A stretch of 64,000 nt of DNA from Cricetomys ansorgei (GCA_026225945.1 JAMJFZ010001133.1:11529501-11593500); one strand, 5' to 3'; shown: positions 53,340-64,000, counted from the first letter of the stretch. Numbers and translations: made by a program. Notes: generated by a model not told the origin, from the letters alone.

Positions 53340-53745
53340 TATAGTTTATGTATGAATGGTCACCCAAAAGCCTCTTGTGTTGAAGGAATAGTCTCCAGCT
53401 AATAGATTCAATCATTGAGAAGCAGTTGGATCACATGGGCACTAACTCCACCAATGACCTAATCCAGTGACTTCATACCGAATGGACTATTAGAGGCGGG
53501 GCCTGGTTGGAGGGAATAGATCACGGCAGGTGTCTTTGAAGGGTATACCCTGTCCTGACTCCTCCCTCTCTGGCTATTTGCTTCCTGTCCACCGTGAGCT
53601 CAGCAGCCTCTTCTGTCATGTGCTTCTCACTATGATTTCTGGCTTCAGCTGAGGCCCGCAGCAATGAAGCCTGCCATAGAACTATAAGCCAAATGCCCAT
53701 TTTTCTCAGGTATTTGTCAAAGCAACAGAACATTCAACTAAGGCA
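53340..53745 (+). mobile_element. MaLR LTR (MLT1/MST-like)
   Basis: GAATGGTCACCCAAAAGCC, CTTGTGTTGAAGGAATAGTC, GAGGCGGGGCCTGGTTGG, AGGGTATACCCTGTCCTGAC, CATAGAACTATAAGCC, GTATTTGTCAAAGCAACAGA. This is the clearest full-length MaLR LTR in the window. Confidence 0.75.
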
Positions 53746-53784
53746 AAGGACGGTGCTCTTCTTGAGCAGACTAACAGTTTTGTG

Positions 53785-54115
53785 AGCCTCTGTGTGCGTG
53801 CGTGTATGCGGAAGCCCGCGGTCCACCTGGGGCGCCGTGCCTGAGGAGTCAGCCGTATTGCTTTTTGTGGCCGAGTTGCTTACCTGGCCTGGGCCTTGCT
53901 ACGTAAGCTAATCTGGAGGACAGAAAATCATAGGAGTCTGTCTGTCTGTCTCAACCTCCCCAGCTCTGGAATGAAAGATGTGAACCACCATGCCTGGCTT
54001 TTTGAAGTAGATTCCGGAGCTTGAACTCACATTCTCATGCTTGCAAGGCAACACTTAGGTTGTATAGATTGTACGTATGGTACATAGTGTACCAATTGAG
54101 CCACATCCCTATCCT
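53785..54115 (-). mobile_element. B4 SINE (diverged)
   Basis: Inverted: CTGTGTGCGTGCGTGTATG 3' end, GTCCACCTGGGGCGCCG, (CTGT)n patch at 53937-53952, CACCATGCCTGGCTTTTTGA, GAGCTTGAACTCACATTCTC, ATGCTTGCAAGGCAACAC, head remnant TTGAGCCACATCCC. Confidence 0.7.
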
Positions 54116-54192
54116 TGAACGCTTTTAGCAAAGGGCTATTCAGGTTATTCATTGTTATTTGGGAAACACTTATAGACACTCCCAGAGGTTGT

Positions 54193-54303
54193 TTCTCTTT
54201 TCTTTTCTTTTCTTTTCTTTTCTTTTCTTTTCTTTTCTTTTCTTTTCTTTTCTTTCCTTTCCTTTCCTTTCCTTTCCTTTCTTTTTCTTTCCTTTTCTTT
54301 TTT
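54193..54303. repeat. (TTTTC)n microsatellite grading into (CTTTC)n
   Basis: About 13 TTTTC units followed by TTTCC-type units, about 110 nt of homopyrimidine. It gives the spurious Lys/Glu/Arg- and Phe/Ser-rich frames on the two strands. Confidence 0.97.
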
Positions 54304-54782
54304 TAACAAATTCTTGGGGCATCTTGGCATTAAATCTTTATATACGTGGTCTTTCTGGCAGCCAGTACTAGAGAAATGAAAGGACAGGGCAGACCATTGC
54401 CCAGACCTTTATGATGCTGCCTGACATCCCACCCAGTAAAGGCTGGGAATAGTCCATGGATTGAAGCTGGCAGGGAGAGCATGAATTCCTATCTCATCTT
54501 CTGCCAGATTCCAGACATGCCGGGCCCCCTTTAGAACTGAATAGCAATCTAAAGATATGAGTGTTTTCCAAAACAACTGCAGAGTTGAAATATTAAAATA
54601 AAGGATTGAGTTAGTCATTTTACAACTGGTGGCAGAGAAATTTGTCATTATTTGCTGTCTGTTTTACATATTCTGAGAGGTATACCTTTGTTTTTAGTTA
54701 GGAAGACACAGATTCTGTGTACAGGTCTATGGGTGAGAGAGACAACCAATCAGAAAGATGGTCATCTTTAAAACTAAGCCTT
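54304..54782. other. unassigned non-coding DNA
   Basis: No repeat family was recognised. Confidence 0.4.
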
Positions 54783-54998
54783 GGGGCTGGAGAGATGGCT
54801 CAGTGGTTAAGAGCTGCTCTTCCAGAGGACCTGGGTTTGTTTCATAGCATCCACATGACAGCTCACAGCCTTCTGTTACTCCAGCTCCCGGGATCTAATG
54901 TCCTTTTCTGACCTCTATGGGCACCAGTCATACATGTGGTATGCAAACATACATGTAGGCAAAATTCATACATGCACATCACACACACACACACAAAA
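54783..54998 (+). mobile_element. B3 SINE
   Basis: GGGGCTGGAGAGATGGCTCA, GTGGTTAAGAGCTGCTCTTC (with a 7-8 nt loss after GAGC), CAGCTCCCGGGATCTAATG, TACATGTGGTATGC, and a CA-rich tail. Confidence 0.95.
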
Positions 54999-55599
54999 CT
55001 CTAAGCATGATGAAGCAAGGTATTAGGAAATTTTGAAACCGTAAATATATATGTAGAACTTAATTGCTCACAAAATTATTCAAATTAAAAAAAAACAAAA
55101 CACTTTAACCACTCATGTCACTTCAGAATCAGAAACCAGAGATGCTACTAGGTGGCCTTTGGGAGACCTAGGAGCCACTTATTATTAAGAATTGTTAGGA
55201 ACAGTCCTAGATACTGACAGTGATGGTGAGAAATACAGTTTCCAGAAGATCCTGAAAATATGTGTGTATGATGGGAGGAACTGTATGTTGTTACTGTTAT
55301 CGAGTGTGTTTCCTACGGACAACTCTGTACTTGTGTGTATTCCACAATTCAAGGCAAAATCTACTCCAGCTGGCCTTCTAGTATACAAGGTTGAGGCAGG
55401 ATTCTGAAAACAACAGATACAGAGAAGATACAAAGCTAATTCTTGATCCAGGGAAAACTTGGCCTTAAAAAATTCTGGCTCCAGAGTTGTACTAAAATCC
55501 AGGGGAAAATAGTCTCTTGTTTTCCTCCTGACAAAAGAAAAGGAAGTGAGGGAAAACTGCTGAAGCGAAAAAGAGGCCATGTACGGGAGGAAAGATCTG
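54999..55599. other. unassigned non-coding DNA
   Basis: No repeat was recognised. A 131-codon minus frame (55185-55580) is unassigned and overlaps plus-strand frames of similar quality. Confidence 0.4.
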
Positions 55600-55800
55600 G
55601 ACTCGAATACAGAGACCTAGGCTGAGATTGATTACCCGTCATTTACTTGCTGGGTACCCACGGCGAATTCTGTAACGTCTCAGAGCTCAGATTTGTCTTG
55701 TATAAGATGAAGTCACTCCCATCCGCTTCTTAAAGAGATAATATGTGTAGAATATTGTTTATTGTACAAAACACTCAACAAACACTTGCCGTTGTTATGG
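55600..55800 (+). mobile_element. MIR SINE, near full length
   Basis: TCATTTACTTGCTGGGTACC, CAGAGCTCAGATTTGTCTTG, TATAAGATGAAGTCACTCCC, AGAGATAATATGTGTAG, AACACTCAACAAACACTTGC. This is the full MIR order, including the terminal GCTCAATAAATG-like motif. Confidence 0.75.
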
Positions 55801-57770
55801 ATGTTGTGGCTGACATCTCACAGGTGGATAGAAACTGCCAAGCATTTCCTGTAAGGTTGTGAGCATTTCTCATCCACGTCGAGCCTTTGAGGGGGTAGAC
55901 GCTAAAGTGGACTGCGGAGTGGAAAACGGAGCCATTTCTAAGAGATAGAGGGAATCAAAACTTGTCAGAGTTCTAAATGGAAAAGAAGTGCACAGGCAGC
56001 TAGCTGCCCTTTGGTTTGGGATTTGCAGGCCCCAGCATGCAATGGTGCAATTTAATGTGGGCCACTGAGCATTGCTTGTAAGGACAGGCAGTTTCCGTGG
56101 GCTGCCCCCAACAGAGAGGAAATGAAGCAAAACCAGGCAGTAAATTCTTAATGCATTGCACATATTATGCTCCGTGTTACTTTTAAACACAAAGCATGCC
56201 ATATGTGTTAGAATATGTTCATATTTACTATTGGCTGAATAATTTTAAAAAAATCTCTTGTAAGCATAAAAAGGTTAATAAGAAAATTATTTGAAAAACG
56301 CATGCATTGTTTAAAAAAAGATACCGCAGTTTCTGTTTCCATTAGACGTCTACTTCTTGGCTAGCCCGGAGCACGGAAGTAGGCGCCAAGCACTAAGCCA
56401 TTTAAAATCTAAATCAGACTTTAATAAGGGAATGTCATGTTTCATTTAAAAGCTTCTCCTCACCTCCTTTTCTTGTGCTGTCAAGTGAGAGAAAAGCTAG
56501 CTTTATAATTACACGGCTGCCTCAGCTTCAGATAATGCGTAAGGTCTCACATTATTCTCCACACCTTCCCTCCTCTCTCCCTGCTCTGCTCCTTCCGTTG
56601 TCCATACCATCCACTCCTCCCCCCACCCCGCGTTCATCTTGCGCTTCCTGCTCAAGGGCCACACAGAACAGTGGAGATCTGTGGATTAAGCTGCTGAACA
56701 GTGATGGCCCTTATTAATTTTGGGGTGACAAGCAAAAAAATGAAATGAGATGAAATAAATGACTTCGTGTGAGGTGTTTCTCTGGTGCAGACCCCCCCCC
56801 CCAGCCAGGGAGAAAGGGTTCCACTGTGTAGCAGCGCATGAAATCAGATGGAACTCAACTTTGACAAATGTTTTCTCTTCCCTTCCTCAGTCCTGCTGCT
56901 GCTCTCTGATGGGGTGGGGAGAGTGTCCTGACTCACATCATACCGTTTGCACCGCTGGGCTCTCACACTTTGTTAAGAACGTGACTAAGGGGCTGAAGAG
57001 ATGCTAAGAACACTTGTTCGCTTCTGTTACTGAGAAAGTTTCCCTTCTTTTATGAAAAGCCTTTCACCATTTGAAGCCATTGGACGTTGTGTAGTCTCGG
57101 GATAAACAAGTCACCTTCTGCCTGGAAGGCCTTTGACTTTCCAGGTAGTTCACTCAACTCCAGTCTCTGCTTGGCTTCTTTCTTTCGCCAACGACACGCA
57201 AGCCAGTCCTCGCCCCTTCTGTACTTTCTGTTTAAATCTTGAATTGTTTGCCTTACTCCTTGCATAGAGTAAGCTCTCTCAGTGAATAACTTGGCAGAGG
57301 CCTGACACCAATCATACTCTGAATTCCATAAAAATTCTCCTCCCAAATGCATTCATGGGAGACTCTGCCCATCTGATGTGGAAATAGCAGCGATTCCTGG
57401 GATGGCTCCCTGCTGATGTCATCACAGAGTTGGTTTTAAACCATATGTTTGACTTCATGTTTCCTGTTACATTGGTTGACGGAACCCTCCTTTCCCCTCA
57501 TGTTTTAATTTGCACCAGCGCCCACAGGAGAATGTAAAGAAGAAAAGGCAAGCCTGGGCAAACTGATCAAAAACAAAAGATACAGCCCAGAAAGCTAAGC
57601 ATTGGGGAAAATAGGAGGCATTTTATTCTAACTGACATCAGCAAGTAAAGATTTTAGTTGCCATTCCTTTAATGAGTTCACGCCTGTAATTGGCTAGTTC
57701 GTTTCTGTTTGTCCAAGGAAGGTCAAACATTCATCAGGAAACTGTGTATTATTGTGTATTTTTCTTTTAG
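55801..57770. other. SINE-free non-coding DNA
   Basis: About 2 kb without recognised repeats. It contains a C run at 56790-56803 and several AT-rich and C/T-rich patches (56560-56640). 56270-56530 and 57380-57740 look single copy and possibly conserved; see findings. Confidence 0.4.
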
Positions 57771-57828
57771 CTTCTTGTCTAGACAGAAGATAGCAGATAA
57801 ATATGAAACGGGATATGCTTATTTCCAA
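57771..57828 (+). other. candidate exon (58 nt, open in one phase)
   Basis: A T-rich acceptor (57748-57770, ending TTTTTCTTTTAG) and the donor GTAAGC (57829-57834, after TTCCAA) flank 58 nt. If the first base completes the previous codon, the remaining 57 nt read FLSRQKIADKYETGYAYFQ and end on a codon boundary. The other two phases stop (TAG). The peptide is protein-like and hydrophilic, but I recognise no family. A MaLR-like LTR starts about 40 bp downstream. The exon lies at the end of a SINE-free block. Chance pairing remains possible. Confidence 0.22.
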
Positions 57829-57869
57829 GTAAGCTTTAAATACTAAAATTAGCAATATGAGCATCAAAG

Positions 57870-58240
57870 ACTGTACCCCCCCTCATTCGTATGTTGAAGA
57901 ATTAACCTCTAATATCTCAGGATGTGACTATTTCAGAAGACAGTCTTGAAAGTTGGGATTATATTCCAATGCCATCTTTAGAGTAACCTGTAGCATGTAG
58001 CATGACTGGTACTCACAGGAGAGGGGAGAGATTAGGACCCCAACTGTTACAGAGGTTTGTGTGGAACACAGGGAGGAGACTCTACACACCAGGAGTGTGG
58101 CTCAGAAGAAACCAACCCGACCCACACTTTGATCTTTGACTTCCGGGCTCCAGAATTGTAAGAAAATAAATTTCTGTTCTTTAAACTGTGTAGTGCGTGC
58201 TAACTCTGTTTCAGGGCTCCTGTAAGCTGCTATCCTGAGA
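57870..58240 (+). mobile_element. MLT1-like LTR
   Basis: TCATTCGTATGTTGAAGAAT, CTCAGGATGTGACTATTTC, AGAAGAAACCAACCCGACCC, TTTGATCTTTGACTTCCGG, GCTCCAGAATTGTAAGAAAA, TAAATTTCTGTTCTTTAAAC. This gives the near-complete ancient MaLR order. Confidence 0.75.
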
Positions 58241-58707
58241 AAATGCTGACAGTGTAAGTTGTAAACTGTGAAGCCAAACTGAGATTAAAGAAGAGAGATG
58301 ATTTGAGAGCTCATAGGCTAAAACTACAAGTCCTCGGTCGTTATTGGTAACAATGGGTCTTGAATAGATCCCGCTTTTCTGAATTTATTCATCCGAAATA
58401 AAACCCCCCCTTCCTGTATAACGGTGCTGGAAGATGAATTCACAAAGCGTGGTGATTAAGTTGCACTTGGAAACATTCTCTGCTATACTAAGTGAACAGA
58501 ATTGAAACACGATGGTCAGTCCCGGTGAAAAAATGATGCACTGTGGTTCCAGACCCCATCTTTGTTACAACTGCCATGAGCTCGTCAAAGCTAACCTTTT
58601 CCTGAAGGGCTTGTAAATCAAAACTTGTAACTGTATCACTTTGTCATCTTTCTTATTTTGCTGTGGTCTTTCACATATTATTCTTAGCCTCCCGAAGGCT
58701 TCGCTTC
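58241..58707. other. unassigned non-coding DNA
   Basis: No repeat or exon was recognised. Confidence 0.4.
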
Positions 58708-58795
58708 CTCTCTCCTTGTCTTTGTCCTTCCCTTCTGCCCTCCTCTCCTTCCCTCCCTTCCTTCATCCTCCCTTCCTGCTCTTGCTGCATTCCTT
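58708..58795. repeat. pyrimidine-rich (TTCC/CCTCT) tract
   Basis: Irregular C/T-rich stretch of about 88 nt preceding an inverted SINE. Confidence 0.85.
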
Positions 58796-58796
58796 C

Positions 58797-59012
58797 CTGG
58801 TTGTACTGGGATGAATCTGGGCTTCATATATGCCAGGCAAGTGTTCTACCACTGAGCTGCGTCTTCAACTGTCTTTTTACTTTTTGTTTTGAAACCCAGG
58901 TTGCACTAAGCTGCCCAGGTTGGTCTTAAGCTCACCCAGTAGCCGAGATTGGCCTCAAACACAAAGTCTTCCTGCTTCAGCCTCTGTAGCAGCTGGGATT
59001 ACAGGCCAGTTC
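58797..59012 (-). mobile_element. ID-B1 composite SINE (old)
   Basis: Inverted tRNA head: GGGATGAATCTGGGCTTCAT, GCCAGGCAAGTGTTCTACC, ACTGAGCTGCGTC. Then an inverted 7SL body: TTTTGAAACCCAGGTTGCAC, GCTGCCCAGGTTGGTCTTAA, GCAGCTGGGATTACAGGCC. The body resembles an early 7SL monomer. Confidence 0.6.
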
Positions 59013-59100
59013 AGAACCTCCTGACTCAAAATCTCTTTATGTCTTCAAGGATCTTTGGAGGATACTTTTTTGTATTAGTCTGTTAAAAAGATGCATAGTG

Positions 59101-59331
59101 GGAGACTGGAGAGATGGCTTAGCCGTTAGGGGCAAACCCTGGCTATTCTTCCAGAGGACCAGAGTTCAGTTTCCATCACCCTCATGGAGGCTCACAACCA
59201 TATGTAGCTCCAATCCCAGGGATCTGATGCCCTCTTCTGGTCTTCCTGGGTAGTGGGCATGCATATGGTGCACATACATACATGAAGGCATAGTACTCAT
59301 GCACATTAAAAAATATATGTAAAAAAATGCA
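59101..59331 (+). mobile_element. B3 SINE
   Basis: GGAGACTGGAGAGATGGCTT, GGCTATTCTTCCAGAGGACC, GAGGCTCACAACCATATG, GATGCCCTCTTCTGGTC, CATGCATATGGTGCACATAC and an A-rich tail. Confidence 0.93.
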
Positions 59332-59529
59332 TTGTGGGAAATCAATCTGATGACCTACATAGGTACCCAGTGGTTATTGGAATTTTTTTATCTGTAGGCC
59401 ACCAAATATAGAATTGCTACCAATACTTTAATAACATAAATTAGAATTGAGATGGGTGAATAATACCACATACAATTGATAATCTTTCTTAACATGTTAA
59501 GGGTGGGTATGACTATAGGAAATTTGGTT

Positions 59530-59600
59530 CAATTATATTTATTAATTCAACATACATTTATTGAGCACCTTCTGCACACCAAACACTATTCCAACTTTAC
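59530..59600 (+). mobile_element. L2/MIR-like fragment
   Basis: CAACATACATTTATTGAGC, ACCTTCTGCACACCAAACAC, TATTCCAAC follow the TTTATTGAGCACCTACTATGTGCC start of ancient L2 or MIR 3' ends. Confidence 0.45.
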
Positions 59601-59769
59601 CTTAAGAAAAGCTGTGGTGATTGTTTTATAATTAAGAGCATTTGAAAAAATCTGAATTCAATTGGTGCTACTTCCTAAGAAGAAGGTATTACTCAAGGTG
59701 TGGAACTAGAACACAAGAGATGGTGTTACTAGTCACAAACATCATAGAGTCAGTGTAGGGATCGAATCT

Positions 59770-59992
59770 TTGTTTTATTTTAAGATTTATTTATTTTATG
59801 TGTATGAGTGTTTGTCTGCATGTATATGCACAATGTGCATGCAGTGCCCATGGGGACCAGAAGAGGGAGTCAGATCCCCTGGGACTAGAGTTGCAGGTGG
59901 CTGTGAAGCACAATGTGGGTGCTGGGAAATGAACCCAGGTCCTCTGTAAGAGCAATAAGTGCTTTTAACCATAGAGCCAGCTCTCTGGTCCT
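59770..59992 (-). mobile_element. B3 SINE
   Basis: Inverted: TTATTTATTTTATGTGTATG, GGACCAGAAGAGGGAGTCAG, GGGACTAGAGTTGCAGGTG, AATGAACCCAGGTCCTCTG, GAGCCAGCTCTCTGG. Full length. Confidence 0.93.
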
Positions 59993-61427
59993 TGGGAATT
60001 GAATCTTTAAGTTGTACTTGCCTTGGTGATCTGAGAACTCAGTGAGTCCACAACCTAAGAGAGGAAAACAGCCATCAGGTTTGGAGAGGATGGGCAGGAG
60101 GCAGAGGCTCAGCTTCACCCCGCTGATCATGTGGTCAGCCACACTTCTGAGCCTTGTGTTTTCTGAGCCTCTTTTTCTTATCTCTTTTGCCATTGCCTCA
60201 TTCTCTGTACATTTAGGCTCAGGAACTTCTCTAAGCACTGTGTCTATCTAATGTCTACTGAGATCAACCTCCAGGGCCATCTGGAATAGACTTTTTATCA
60301 GGATGAGCAAGCCATCAACAGTACATATACTCCAACCTGTTAATAACACATATGTGCAGATTCCCTTTTACAGTATGGGGTACAAAAGTTCCCCATCCAC
60401 CCCTTTGCCCCCATTACTCCCTGCCGTCAGCAGCAAATCTATCTATACCATCTATAGCATATGAGAGATGGCACCTTACTGCCACACCTCCAGCCAGTTT
60501 CCATCGTGACATCTTATGAATGAGGGGATTTCTTCGAGAAGCTGTGCAGTGTGAATCGCACCGTATGCAACAGCAAGCAATGGGAACAGAAAATAGAAGG
60601 CTTCCCTGAGGCTATCAGGACCTAAGAGATCTTCAGCCTCTCCTCTAGGCAGATGAGATATTCCTGACAGAACAGTCACAGTTAATTAACCTGGAGTCTT
60701 AGTGCCCACCTCAAACAGCTGTGTGGAAATGTCTGAACAATGTACTCACTGCAGGGTAAACTTGGTAAATAAGATCCGTGTGAGTCTAGGGGTGTGGGTG
60801 GTTTCATGCTGAGCACTTCAGAGTAGGAACAATCTAGAGAAGATTCTCGAGAGAGTAATCTACTCAAAAGTCAGTTCTGCCTGTGAACAGTTAGGTGTCC
60901 TACAGGCCTAGCCTGCTGTCTGTTCTGAGAGTCACTGGACCTGATGAGATTTGTAAGCCCAGGCCCCTTTTGATCTGGCTAATTATAGTAAGGCATGGAA
61001 AGAATGTTAATTGCTTGACTCTTGGCTCTGGCTATTAGCATCCTGCCTCCCTGCCCAGCCCCTTGTCAAGACGTTGAATACACAGTTGACACCTTCTCAG
61101 CTTCTCAGCGACCGAGATCAAGTAGTCAGGCCTGCAGTTTGATGGTGTATATGGAGAGGGAAACCAGTGAAACTCTTCTCTTCTTCCTTTTCCTCCTCCT
61201 CCTCAAGATAAGGAAAAGAACAGCTTGCTCCTCAAAAGAAGACGATTTCAAACATTGCAACAGGACATAGAGGATAGCGTGAAAGCAGATATCAGAGTGA
61301 AAGCTGTGCGCACATCTGTGTGTCTGAGATAAAGAACTCTCGATTGGGAACCGGAAGACATGGGAATTAGTGTTGCCTCCGACATGGTTTCCCCTCGCCA
61401 ACAGCAACAATGTGATGCCCGCAGTCC
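59993..61427. other. unassigned non-coding DNA
   Basis: About 1.4 kb with no recognised interspersed repeat. A (TCC)n patch at 61185-61205 encodes the charged run of the minus-strand frame there. Confidence 0.4.
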
Positions 61428-61563
61428 CAGGGATAATTGACTGGGCACTTTACCATGTTCGTTGCACTGTGAGAAGCAGTTGACTCTTATCCCTCACAAA
61501 TGACTTAGGTCCTGTGGCTTCCTCACGCTTCACATGAGGAAATGCACACAGTTTCAAAAGTTT
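61428..61563 (-). mobile_element. MIR SINE
   Basis: Inverted: GACTGGGCACTTTACCATG, TTATCCCTCACAAATGACTT, CACATGAGGAAATGCACAC follow the MIR core with moderate divergence. Confidence 0.5.
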
Positions 61564-61574
61564 GACTTTTCTTT

Positions 61575-61657
61575 TTGGTGCTGGAGCTTGAGGTGAAACC
61601 TAGTGTCTAATGAACGCTAGCCAAGTGTTCTACTTCTAAACTTGCCCCTCCAGCCCA
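61575..61657 (-). mobile_element. ID-type tRNA head fragment
   Basis: TGGTGCTGGAGCTTGAGGTG, AAACCTAGTGTC, GCTAGCCAAGTGTTCTAC, CTTGCCCCTCCAGCCC: inverted ID/B4 head without a body. Confidence 0.55.
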
Positions 61658-61944
61658 CCCTGACCAAGGACACACAATCGCAGAGGAGAACTGCCATGAC
61701 AGCCTCTTCTGTGTGTCTAGAGAGTTCTGTCATCGCTTCTCACAGCCACAGAGCTGAGGACGGTGTTCTTATCTTGACCTCAAAATATTTTAAGAAGACA
61801 CTTGGAGCTGAGAGAAGAAAGGATAACTATCATGACAGTGTGAGCACCAGCATCCATCTGGAATGTGCTAGAAATCCATTCTCTAGCCCTTCTCCTGAGC
61901 TAGTGAAAAACTAACGCTGAGGCTGTGGCCTAGACTGCATTTTC

Positions 61945-62005
61945 CTAAACTTTCTGGGTGACGCTGATTCTCTCTCAGACTTGAGGATCACTGGCCAGAG
62001 GGACC
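61945..62005. mobile_element. possible MER5-type hAT fragment
   Basis: TTCTGGGTGACGCTGATTC and ACTTGAGGATCACTGGCC resemble the MER5A segments CTGGGTGATGCTGATGC and ACTTTGAGAACCACTGG. Short and diverged. Confidence 0.35.
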
Positions 62006-62138
62006 ACAGTCCAAATTTCTCCAAACGTAAAATGCATTTCATATTATATTAAATATTAGGCTTGATTTAAAATCAGAGTACTTGTTTTTAAAGCTTCTGA
62101 TAACATTAAGAGTGGCACAAAATCTCCACAATTATTTA

Positions 62139-62164
62139 AAACACACACACACACACACACACAC
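62139..62164. repeat. (CA)n microsatellite
   Basis: Twelve to thirteen CA units. Confidence 0.95.
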
Positions 62165-63139
62165 TTCAGAGGGTTTAAGAACACTCATTACACCATGCAC
62201 AGTCCTTTCCTAAGAATTCCCAGTCTGATAGAGGAAGCTGAACTTGTATTATTCTGTCATCAAGCGCACAGAAATGAATGCAGCAAATGAACATGCGCTA
62301 ACAGGAGCTAGAATGCAGACTTGAGGTATGTTTTTAGAGCAGCACTGGAGGCTGCAAAGGGGCCTTTCTTTACTTAGAGACACGGAGAAGAAGTCTGGGG
62401 ACACATGCCAAGGTGAGCCCTGAAGGGTCAAGCCAGGGAGCAACTGCATTGTCTGAAAGTAAAAGGAACAAAAGGAGTTTAGAAAGAATGATATGGCAGT
62501 TTTGGATTTTGAACAAAGCCCTGCTAGCCTCTGGAACAGGACAAAATTCTTTAAAATGTTCCTTTTAGTAAGATAGGCATATCAGAAAAGTGCACAATTA
62601 TATCATTAATCATGACCGGTCAGCTGCAAGTGACAGAATTCCAAATCCAAAGTTGGTGAATGAAGAGAATTTATCGGCTCAGGTCATGGAAGACCACTGG
62701 TAGATTGGCTTTGGGTCAGCTGGATCCAGGAACTTCACCAAGGTCAGTTGCTGCTGGGTGTTTGTATTATCATCTTTGAGCCGATCTCTGTTCGGAGAGG
62801 TAGCATTGCTGAGGCACTGAGCTCGTAGCCAGAAGCTCTGGCCTACACTGAGTCCTCAGAAGTTCAAACAACATGGTAGGCTCCAGCCTGTGATTTCAAA
62901 CAGACTAGAATTGATCGTTGTCCCTTCTGAAGACGGTGGGTGAGGGCCAATGGCAGATAGCTCATGATTGGGAGTGGGCGTGTGCTGGATCCACAGTAAC
63001 CTGAAATTTGATTGTAGGAAAGGCATCTAAAATGGCTAAGCTTCAAGAATATCCTCTGGAATGGTCAAAAAGGGAGACAGACTCAGGAAGGAAGTCACAG
63101 TGACATGGGAGCAGACCAAAGAAGGCAGGCTTGGGGCCT
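62165..63139. other. unassigned non-coding DNA
   Basis: No repeat or exon was recognised. Confidence 0.4.
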
Positions 63140-63370
63140 GGTAGGGTGTGGCTATGAAACGTTCCCCATAGCCACATGTGCTGGGGCTTTGGTTGCAAGC
63201 TGATTGACTTTGGAGAAGCAATTGGATTCCAGTAGCTTTGACCTATTCAATAGACTTATCATTTGATAGAGTCATAAGACGATACCATTATTGGGAAGTC
63301 ATAAAATGAGAAGCCACGTTGGGAAGGAACCAGGGGAGTGTTCTTGGGTCGTATCTTGCCATGGCTCCTT
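63140..63370 (+). mobile_element. possible MaLR-like LTR fragment
   Basis: GGCTATGAAACGTTCCCCAT, GTGCTGGGGCTTTGGTTGC, GCAATTGGATTCCAGTAGC, GATACCATTATTGGGAAGTC resemble MLT1/MST-type 5' halves. No 3' half was identified. Confidence 0.35.
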
Positions 63371-64000
63371 CCAGTATCCTTATTGCTGATACTTGATGTG
63401 ATCCTTAACCTCCCCACCATTGGCCCAAAGCCTCTGAAACTGCCAGTGGCTCTCTCTTCCTCTGAAGTCGGTTATGGCAGGTATTTTGACTTAGGGACGA
63501 GGACTGATTCATCCAGGTTACCCAACTTCGACCACATTATAAAAATAATCCCTGCGACCTTTCACAGGACTCTGAGTGACAACCAGCTCCTTGTCATACA
63601 GAGAGTACAGGAGATTGGTTAACTGGCGCCATCACAGCCATGGTGAGATTGAGTAGCACCCCACAGTCATGGAAGGAGACGTAAGAAACGCTGGCTGGTA
63701 GTGGTCAGAGAAGTGAGATCCACTCCTGAACCCTTTGCCTTGAGTTCTTAGCACAGAGAACTGCCTGTACTGCTTCGTTACCTTGTTGGATCAGATGTCT
63801 AGGGCCTCACACACCTTTTCCCAGTGGTGCTGTGAACTTGAACTGCAGAGCTGTTTTGCACTTCCAGGATGCTGTGGTTATTTGGACTTTGCTTCTTTAC
63901 TTATTGATTTCAATCTTTGAAATAAATACACTGATATCTCCGCTACTCTATATGTAGTTTAAAAATGTGTAAACTATTGAAAACACTTTAACTGGCAGGA
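63371..64000. other. unassigned non-coding DNA
   Basis: A 94-codon plus frame (63338-63622) overlaps the LTR-like fragment and has no recognised family. Two AATAAA-like words near 63920 have no transcript context. Confidence 0.35.

Noticed and set aside
1..64000. CRISPR array, bacterial operon, origin or attachment site
   Set aside because: The DNA is clearly vertebrate (SINEs, MaLR LTRs, microsatellites, CpG depletion); the regular repeats are microsatellites without spacers.

Overview
The window is non-coding DNA from a muroid rodent (mouse, rat, hamster or vole group). The evidence is its interspersed repeats. B1, B3 and B4 SINEs, ID-type tRNA heads, MT/ORR1-type MaLR LTRs and a URR1-type hAT element are rodent-specific. 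MIR, L2-like, MLT1-like and Tigger-like fragments are older and shared among mammals. Microsatellites, mostly (CA)n/(GT)n, occur about every 5 kb, which is typical of rodent introns and intergenic DNA. I could not assign the species or the locus. All SINEs look diverged, and I saw no young species-marking B2, B1 or ID copy.

Layout. 0-9 kb: single-copy DNA with B4, B1 and an MT-type LTR, plus one ORF-supported exon candidate at 6.35-6.53 kb. 9-18 kb: sparse, with a URR1 element, MIRs and a striking (GT)n(GA)n...(CT)n block at 11.5-11.7 kb. 18-33 kb: repeat-dense, with nested B3s, B4, a Tigger-like element, B1s, a TA-rich block and several MaLR LTRs. 33-46 kb: mixed, with a possible 18-nt microexon, B4s, a second Tigger-like copy with many CpGs, and a coding-like segment at 41.5 kb. 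46.7-52.9 kb: 6 kb with no rodent SINE, only MIR/L2 relics, and so the best candidate for constrained regulatory DNA. 53-60 kb: another repeat-rich zone, interrupted by a SINE-free block at 55.8-57.9 kb that ends in an exon candidate. 60-64 kb: mostly single-copy with MIR and ID relics.

No ORF could be matched to a known protein. The longest (224 codons, minus strand, 44.5-45.1 kb) runs through simple repeats and is rejected as a gene. Five segments have splice-site or codon properties worth testing as exons. All five lie on the plus strand, but pseudo-exons of this quality are expected by chance, so none is called a gene. No CpG island, promoter, tRNA, rRNA, snRNA or CRISPR was found, and no L1 segment was recognised. 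Repeat family names rest on consensus sequences as remembered, not on a search, and boundaries are approximate to about 10-20 bp.
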